A stretch of 64,000 bases of DNA, taken from the NCBI RefSeq assembly GCF_001742425.1, contig NZ_MJEH01000001.1:1-64000 (forward strand), in the 5' to 3' direction. Shown here one piece after another: positions 60,517-64,000 of this stretch. The translations under genes and the position numbers were made by a program. Within the stretch, counting starts at the first letter, position 1; each line of letters begins with the position of its first letter. The notes beneath the pieces are model-generated. The model did not search any database. It worked only from the letters and a program-made list of their open reading frames with translations, and was not told the DNA's origin. Origin of the DNA: Bacillus solimangrovi (GTDB lineage Bacteria; Bacillota; Bacilli; Bacillales; Bacillaceae_N).

Positions 60517-61616
60517 TGACTCGAGAGAACGATAAACGTCCTGAATGGATACCAAAAGATGCAACGGAAGGGTTTGCAACACGAATCATGAGTGGAGTAG
60601 AGCAAGAAGAAGTCAAACAGGCCCCTTCGTCAAAAAGGAAACAGCGTAAACTCGCAGATTATGTATCAGGTGTTCGCAACAATGATCGTACGATTCTTGC
60701 AAAGGGGATTACATTAATTGAAAGCAATGCACCAAAGCATATTCATTCTGCTCAACGATTGTTGAATGAGTTACTTCCTCATACGGGTCATTCTTTGCGA
60801 ATAGGTATTACAGGTGTTCCGGGTGCGGGAAAGAGTACGTTCATTGAAGCACTTGGTAGTTATTTATGTGAACAAGGTTTGCAAGTTGCTGTATTGGCAG
60901 TTGATCCTTCTAGTAGCGTAACAGGAGGAAGTATTCTCGGTGATAAGACAAGAATGGAGTCCCTTTCACGAAATCCTCGAGCTTTCATTCGACCTTCACC
61001 ATCTGCTGGCACTCTTGGAGGTGTAACTCGAAAAACACGAGAAACGATGCTTTTATGTGAAGCAGCAGGTTATGATGTAATTCTTATTGAAACAATTGGT
61101 GTCGGACAGAGTGAGATAGCAGTGAGATCAATGGTAGATATGTTTGTGTTACTTGTACTTACAGGTGCAGGGGATGACTTGCAAGGTATGAAAAAAGGTG
61201 TAATGGAGCTTGCTGACTTGTTAATTGTTAATAAGGCAGACGGTGATAATAAACGCATGGCAGAAGTTGCACGAAATGAATATGAACAAATCCTTCATTA
61301 TTTACGACCTGCGACTGATGCATGGCAAACTAAAGCGTTAATATGTTCTGCTTTACATCATAATCACATTGATACCGTATGGGAGCAAATGAAACAGTTT
61401 GAACATATAACAAAACAATCAGGTGTTTTTGAAAAACGTCGCCAATTGCAAACGAAAGAATGGGTATATACGATGATTAAGGAAAGGCTGGAAGCAGATT
61501 TTTTCAATCACCCGTTTGTCAAAGAAAAAATGCCATCAATTGAACAAGCTGTTATTGAAGGGAAGCAACCTGTTACACAAGCGGTTCGAGAGTTATTTGA
61601 TGAGTATGAGAAATAA
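60516..61616 (+). CDS. meaB: MeaB/ArgK G3E GTPase, mutase chaperone
   Basis: P-loop GTPase that protects and reloads methylmalonyl-CoA mutase with cofactor. The 366-residue protein has Walker A GVPGAGKS (100-107), the VDPSSSVTGGSILGDKTRM block, ETIGVGQSE and the NKAD base-recognition motif. The ATG overlaps the last base of the mutB stop. An N-terminal basic extension (about 35-48) is seen. No methylmalonyl-CoA epimerase gene follows within the window. Confidence 0.95.
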   Translation: MTRENDKRPEWIPKDATEGFATRIMSGVEQEEVKQAPSSKRKQRKLADYVSGVRNNDRTILAKGITLIESNAPKHIHSAQRLLNELLPHTGHSLRIGITGVPGAGKSTFIEALGSYLCEQGLQVAVLAVDPSSSVTGGSILGDKTRMESLSRNPRAFIRPSPSAGTLGGVTRKTRETMLLCEAAGYDVILIETIGVGQSEIAVRSMVDMFVLLVLTGAGDDLQGMKKGVMELADLLIVNKADGDNKRMAEVARNEYEQILHYLRPATDAWQTKALICSALHHNHIDTVWEQMKQFEHITKQSGVFEKRRQLQTKEWVYTMIKERLEADFFNHPFVKEKMPSIEQAVIEGKQPVTQAVRELFDEYEK

Positions 61617-61733
61617 ATTCAATCTTGATAAATACGTTAAATCATTTAAGGTGTGTATTTAACTAAATTTCATTTTTTATGATAAAGTAACAAATGATTA
61701 TTGTGTAGATATAAGTAAATCGAACATTTGAAT

Positions 61734-61772
61734 AAAAAAAGAAGGTGAGTGTTGGGGGAAACCTCACCTTCT
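61734..61772 (-). terminator. Terminator of the minus-strand sRNA candidate
   Basis: A perfect 10-bp stem (61740-61749 with 61763-61772) whose T-tract is only on the minus strand (AAAAAA at 61734-61739 as read on plus). On the plus strand no T-run follows, so it does not end meaB. Confidence 0.75.
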
Positions 61773-61849
61773 AATCTAGGGAGTCTAGGGGTATGGGACC
61801 TAGATCTAATTATAGTATTCCACGTTTGAAATCTTTTAAACCATTTTTT
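61734..61849 (-). ncRNA. Candidate C-rich small regulatory RNA
   Basis: On the minus strand a good promoter (TTGCAC-N16-TATAAT) is followed about 116 nt later by an intrinsic terminator, with no open frame between. The predicted RNA has an AU-rich 5' part, then UCCC, CCCC and CUCCC runs exposed by the helix ATCTAGG/CCTAGAT (plus-strand positions 61774-61780 and 61799-61805), and a CCCCC run in the terminator loop. C-rich unpaired runs that pair with GGAGG ribosome sites are a hallmark of Gram-positive sRNAs such as FsrA and RsaE/RoxS. I cannot tell whether it belongs to a known family. Confidence 0.6.
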
Positions 61850-61855
61850 GTAGTT

Positions 61856-61883
61856 ATTATAAAACTGTGTTTTCATAGTGCAA
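61856..61883 (-). promoter_or_regulatory. Promoter of the minus-strand sRNA candidate
   Basis: Read on the minus strand: TTGCAC (61883-61878), 16-bp spacer, perfect TATAAT (61861-61856). The predicted start is an A at about 61849. No minus-strand gene is nearby to use it. Confidence 0.65.
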
Positions 61884-61955
61884 AAGTGAGTTTGATTGAT
61901 TATCGTAATAATTGCTGGTACGATACGTTTATGAACGGTTAAAGGAGTGAATGAT

Positions 61956-62393
61956 ATGAGTTTTAATATGTTTATGGATATGAATCAAATTGTTGAACAA
62001 GCTCGAGGAGAGGCAGAGCAAGCCGGATACACATCTTTACGTACACCCGAAGAAGTTGATGAAGCATTCAAAAAACAAGGAACCACGCTTGTCTTAATCA
62101 ATTCAGTATGTGGTTGTGCTGGTGGAATTGCTCGTCCAGCGGCAGGGAATGCTATCCATTATGATAAACGACCAGATCAATTAGTTACGGTTTTTGCTGG
62201 TCAAGATAAAGAAGCAACATCGAGAGCACGAGAGTTTTTTGAAGGTTATCCACCATCATCTCCGTCATTTGCACTTTTGAAAGATGGTAAAATACAAACA
62301 ATGGTTGAACGACATGACATTGAAGGATTTGAACCAATGGCAGTGATTCAAAAGTTGCAAACAGCATTTGAGAAGCATTGTGATGAAATATGA
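61956..62393 (+). CDS. brxB: Bacilliredoxin BrxB
   Basis: Thiol-disulfide protein that removes bacillithiol from oxidised proteins. The 145-residue protein has the C52-G-C54 active site in [14 protein letters not shown] and the [20 protein letters not shown] block. ATG 61956 has AAAGGAG 8 nt upstream; a GTG 9 bp earlier lies in that site. A single gene with its own terminator; its leader is next to the sRNA promoter on the opposite strand. Confidence 0.95.
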   Translation: MSFNMFMDMNQIVEQARGEAEQAGYTSLRTPEEVDEAFKKQGTTLVLINSVCGCAGGIARPAAGNAIHYDKRPDQLVTVFAGQDKEATSRAREFFEGYPPSSPSFALLKDGKIQTMVERHDIEGFEPMAVIQKLQTAFEKHCDEI

Positions 62394-62396
62394 TCA

Positions 62397-62427
62397 AAAG
62401 ATCGCCTTTAGGCGGTCTTTTTTTTAT
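62397..62427 (+). terminator. brxB terminator
   Basis: A 10-bp stem with one G-U (62397-62406 with 62411-62420), loop TTTA, then a run of Ts. Confidence 0.9.
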
Positions 62428-62576
62428 AGAATAATTATTTTGTTAATGACAACAGATCCAAGCTTAAGTAAATTTTACGAGTTTAACAGTCAGAATTTGA
62501 TGCAGTTTGGGTATTTCTATTCTCTAATATTTGAAAATAGAGAATATTTTTTATAGTTTATCTATTTGAATTTGTA

Positions 62577-62649
62577 TTGCTTATTTTTCTTGGCGTGTTA
62601 AAATACAAATCAACGCATAAATATTAATTAAAACTAATAAATATTAATT
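62577..62649 (+). promoter_or_regulatory. artP promoter and tandem 13-bp repeats (possible ArgR operator)
   Basis: TTGCTT (62577-62582), 16 bp, TAAAAT (62599-62604). Just downstream, ATAAATATTAATT occurs twice (62617-62629 and 62637-62649) with a 20-bp period, so both faces align on the helix. The first copy, with flanking GC, resembles an ARG box (TGnATwwwwATnCA) with two mismatches. ArgR repression of artP is plausible but unproven. Confidence 0.45.
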
Positions 62650-62674
62650 TTTATTACATCTAGGAGGAGAGACT

Positions 62675-63481
62675 ATGAAAAAATTAATTATGATTTTCAT
62701 GCTTGTTATCTTTGCTGGTGTCCTTACAGCGTGTGGGGCTAGCGGTAATGAAGAGGGACAAGCTTCAAACGAAAAAGAAACAACATCTAAGGAGAAGAAA
62801 GTACTTGTAATGGGAACATCAGCAGATTATCCGCCTTTTGAATTTGTACAAACATCACAAGGTGAAGATATTATTGGTTTTGATATTGACTTAGCAAATG
62901 CAATTGCAGAAAAGTTGGATTATGAAATTGAAATTAAAGATATTGATTTTAGTGGTCTTATTCCAGCCTTACAATCTAACAAAATTGATTTTGTTTTATC
63001 AAGTATGACACCTACTGAAGAGCGTAAAGAAAACGTTGATTTCTCGCAAATCTATTATGAAGCTAATCATATGATCGTATCACCTACAGAATCTAATATT
63101 GGGAAAATTGAAGAATTAGAAGGTAAGACGGTTGGGGTACAACTTGCTTCTATCCAAGCAGATAAAGCTGAAGAGATTAAAGAGAATGTAGATATTACAA
63201 TTGAGAGTCGCAATCGTATTCCCGAGCTTGTTCAAGAAATGAAAGCTGGTCGCTTTGATGCAGCAATTATCGAAGATACAGTGGCAAAGGGTTATCTTGA
63301 TAAAAATGAGGATTTAACCGGTTTTGTTATTGAGAACGCTGAAGAGGCAGGGACAGCAGCTGCATTTCCTAAAAACAGTGAGTTAGTTGAAGAATTTGAC
63401 CAAGCTATCACTGAGTTAAAGGAAAGTGGTGAACTTGAAGAAATGATAAAGAAATGGTTTGATTCTGAAGAGTCACAATAA
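62675..63481 (+). CDS. artP: Arginine/amino acid ABC transporter substrate-binding lipoprotein
   Basis: A 268-residue type 3 periplasmic-binding protein. The lipobox L-T-A-C puts the lipidated cysteine at C20, followed by a Glu/Ser/Lys-rich linker and the ligand-binding fold (GTSADYPPFEFV, GFDIDLANAIAEKL, SSMTPTEERKENVDFS). Position after brxB matches artPQR (yqiXYZ) of B. subtilis, an arginine importer. AGGAGGAGA precedes the ATG. Confidence 0.93.
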   Translation: MKKLIMIFMLVIFAGVLTACGASGNEEGQASNEKETTSKEKKVLVMGTSADYPPFEFVQTSQGEDIIGFDIDLANAIAEKLDYEIEIKDIDFSGLIPALQSNKIDFVLSSMTPTEERKENVDFSQIYYEANHMIVSPTESNIGKIEELEGKTVGVQLASIQADKAEEIKENVDITIESRNRIPELVQEMKAGRFDAAIIEDTVAKGYLDKNEDLTGFVIENAEEAGTAAAFPKNSELVEEFDQAITELKESGELEEMIKKWFDSEESQ

Positions 63482-63496
63482 TAGGTCAAGATAATC

Positions 63497-63525
63497 GAAG
63501 GAGGGCTTAATGCTCTCCTTTCTTA
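63497..63525 (+). terminator. Intercistronic hairpin between artP and artQ
   Basis: A 9-10-bp stem with one or two G-U pairs (63497-63506 with 63512-63521), followed by TCTTAACT. It could partly stop transcription and keep the binding protein in excess over the permease. Confidence 0.5.
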
Positions 63526-63550
63526 ACTACTATTTGAGAGGATTGAGGAG

Positions 63551-64000
63551 ATGGGCTTAGATTTTCAGCAAATCGTACCATCAATACCTTATATATTAAA
63601 AGGAATTTTTGTTACGGTACAAATTGTACTTGTGAGTGCGTTAGTTGGTTTCACTCTCGGAACGCTCTTATCATTATTTAAAATTGGTCGTGTACGTGCG
63701 TTAGTGTGGATTGCTGATGCGTATACATCGATTTTCCGTGGCACTCCACTAATTTTACAATTAATGATTATTTATTATGGATTGCCTCAATTAATCGGCT
63801 TTGATATTCCACCTTTTCTAGCAGCAGTAGGTGCTTTTGGGCTTAATTCAGCTGCATATGTATCTGAAATAATACGAGCAGGTATTGGTGCAATTGATAA
63901 AGGACAACGTGAAGCAGCAATGGCACTTGGTATTCCTTATCGTAAAATGATGAAAGATGTTATCTTACCACAAGCATTAAAAAATATTTTACCCGCACTT
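63551..64000 (+). CDS. artQ: Arginine/amino acid ABC transporter permease (partial)
   Basis: Inner-membrane permease cut by the window end; 150 residues are visible. An N-terminal helix (about 13-38), then the His/Glu/Gln permease pattern FRGTPLILQLMIIYYGLPQ, and the EAA loop GQREAAMALGIPYRKMM that contacts the ATPase. The ATG lies within GAGGATTGAGGAG. The ATPase gene artR would follow outside the window. Confidence 0.94.
   Translation, partial: MGLDFQQIVPSIPYILKGIFVTVQIVLVSALVGFTLGTLLSLFKIGRVRALVWIADAYTSIFRGTPLILQLMIIYYGLPQLIGFDIPPFLAAVGAFGLNSAAYVSEIIRAGIGAIDKGQREAAMALGIPYRKMMKDVILPQALKNILPAL

Noticed and set aside
61740-61772. Hairpin as the meaB terminator
   Set aside because: There is no T-run after it on the plus strand; the T-tract is on the minus strand only.
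1-64000. CRISPR arrays, insertion sequences, prophage, tRNA or rRNA genes
   Set aside because: No regularly spaced repeats, transposase-like frames, integrase or tRNA cloverleaf were seen; the region is conserved core chromosome.

Overview
The window is a stretch of Bacillaceae chromosome. It is AT-rich, uses frequent TTG and GTG starts with strong AGGAGG-type ribosome binding sites, and carries endospore genes (spoIIIAA-AH, spoIVB, spo0A, splB). Gene order closely follows the Bacillus subtilis gcvPB-yqhL-lipM ... bkdB-brxB-artPQ region. The OLE RNA and the two adenosylcobalamin enzymes (NrdJ, MutAB) are absent from B. subtilis as I know it. They suggest a relative of the alkaliphilic or halophilic Bacillus group (B. 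halodurans-like); this placement is inference.

Layout. 1-14,800: end of gcvPB, rhodanese yqhL, lipM, a B12-dependent ribonucleotide reductase (nrdJ) behind tandem NrdR-box-like sites, a small membrane protein, splB, mntR, then yqhO, yqhP, yqhQ, yqhR, aroQ, yqhT, efp, ywbE and yqhV. 14,816-20,180: the eight-gene spoIIIA operon behind a sigma-E-type promoter; its spoIIIAD appears to start at ATT. 20,181-35,610: accBC-yqhY, nusB, xseAB, ispA, the OLE RNA with its own promoter, oapA, dxs, yqxC, argR, recN, spoIVB and spo0A. folD is missing between nusB and xseA. 35,611-45,100: a gene-free gap, a DUF342/FapA-type protein paired with a GAF-type protein, aspartokinase, a glycerophosphodiesterase, a chemotaxis receptor and yqzF. 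45,479-55,977: bkdR and the sigma-54-driven operon ptb-bcd-buk-lpdV-bkdAA-bkdAB-bkdB. 56,228-61,616: mutA-mutB-meaB. 61,734-61,883: a candidate C-rich small RNA on the minus strand. 61,956-64,000: brxB and the start of the arginine transporter artPQ.

How the genes connect. The bkd operon turns branched-chain amino acids into acyl-CoAs (and, through Ptb/Buk, acids plus ATP). Valine and isoleucine carbon can reach propionyl/methylmalonyl-CoA, which the adjacent MutAB-MeaB module interconverts with succinyl-CoA. The ispA-OLE-oapA-dxs block embeds a large membrane-associated ribonucleoprotein in isoprenoid precursor genes. SpoIVB, the SpoIIIA channel and Spo0A are the sporulation core.

The strongest points for a second look are the OLE RNA/OapA pair (a known class, here complete with a dedicated promoter), the unannotated minus-strand C-rich sRNA candidate, the NrdR-box pair, the ATT start of spoIIIAD, a hairpin between ribosome binding site and start of mutA, and a structured element upstream of yqhR.
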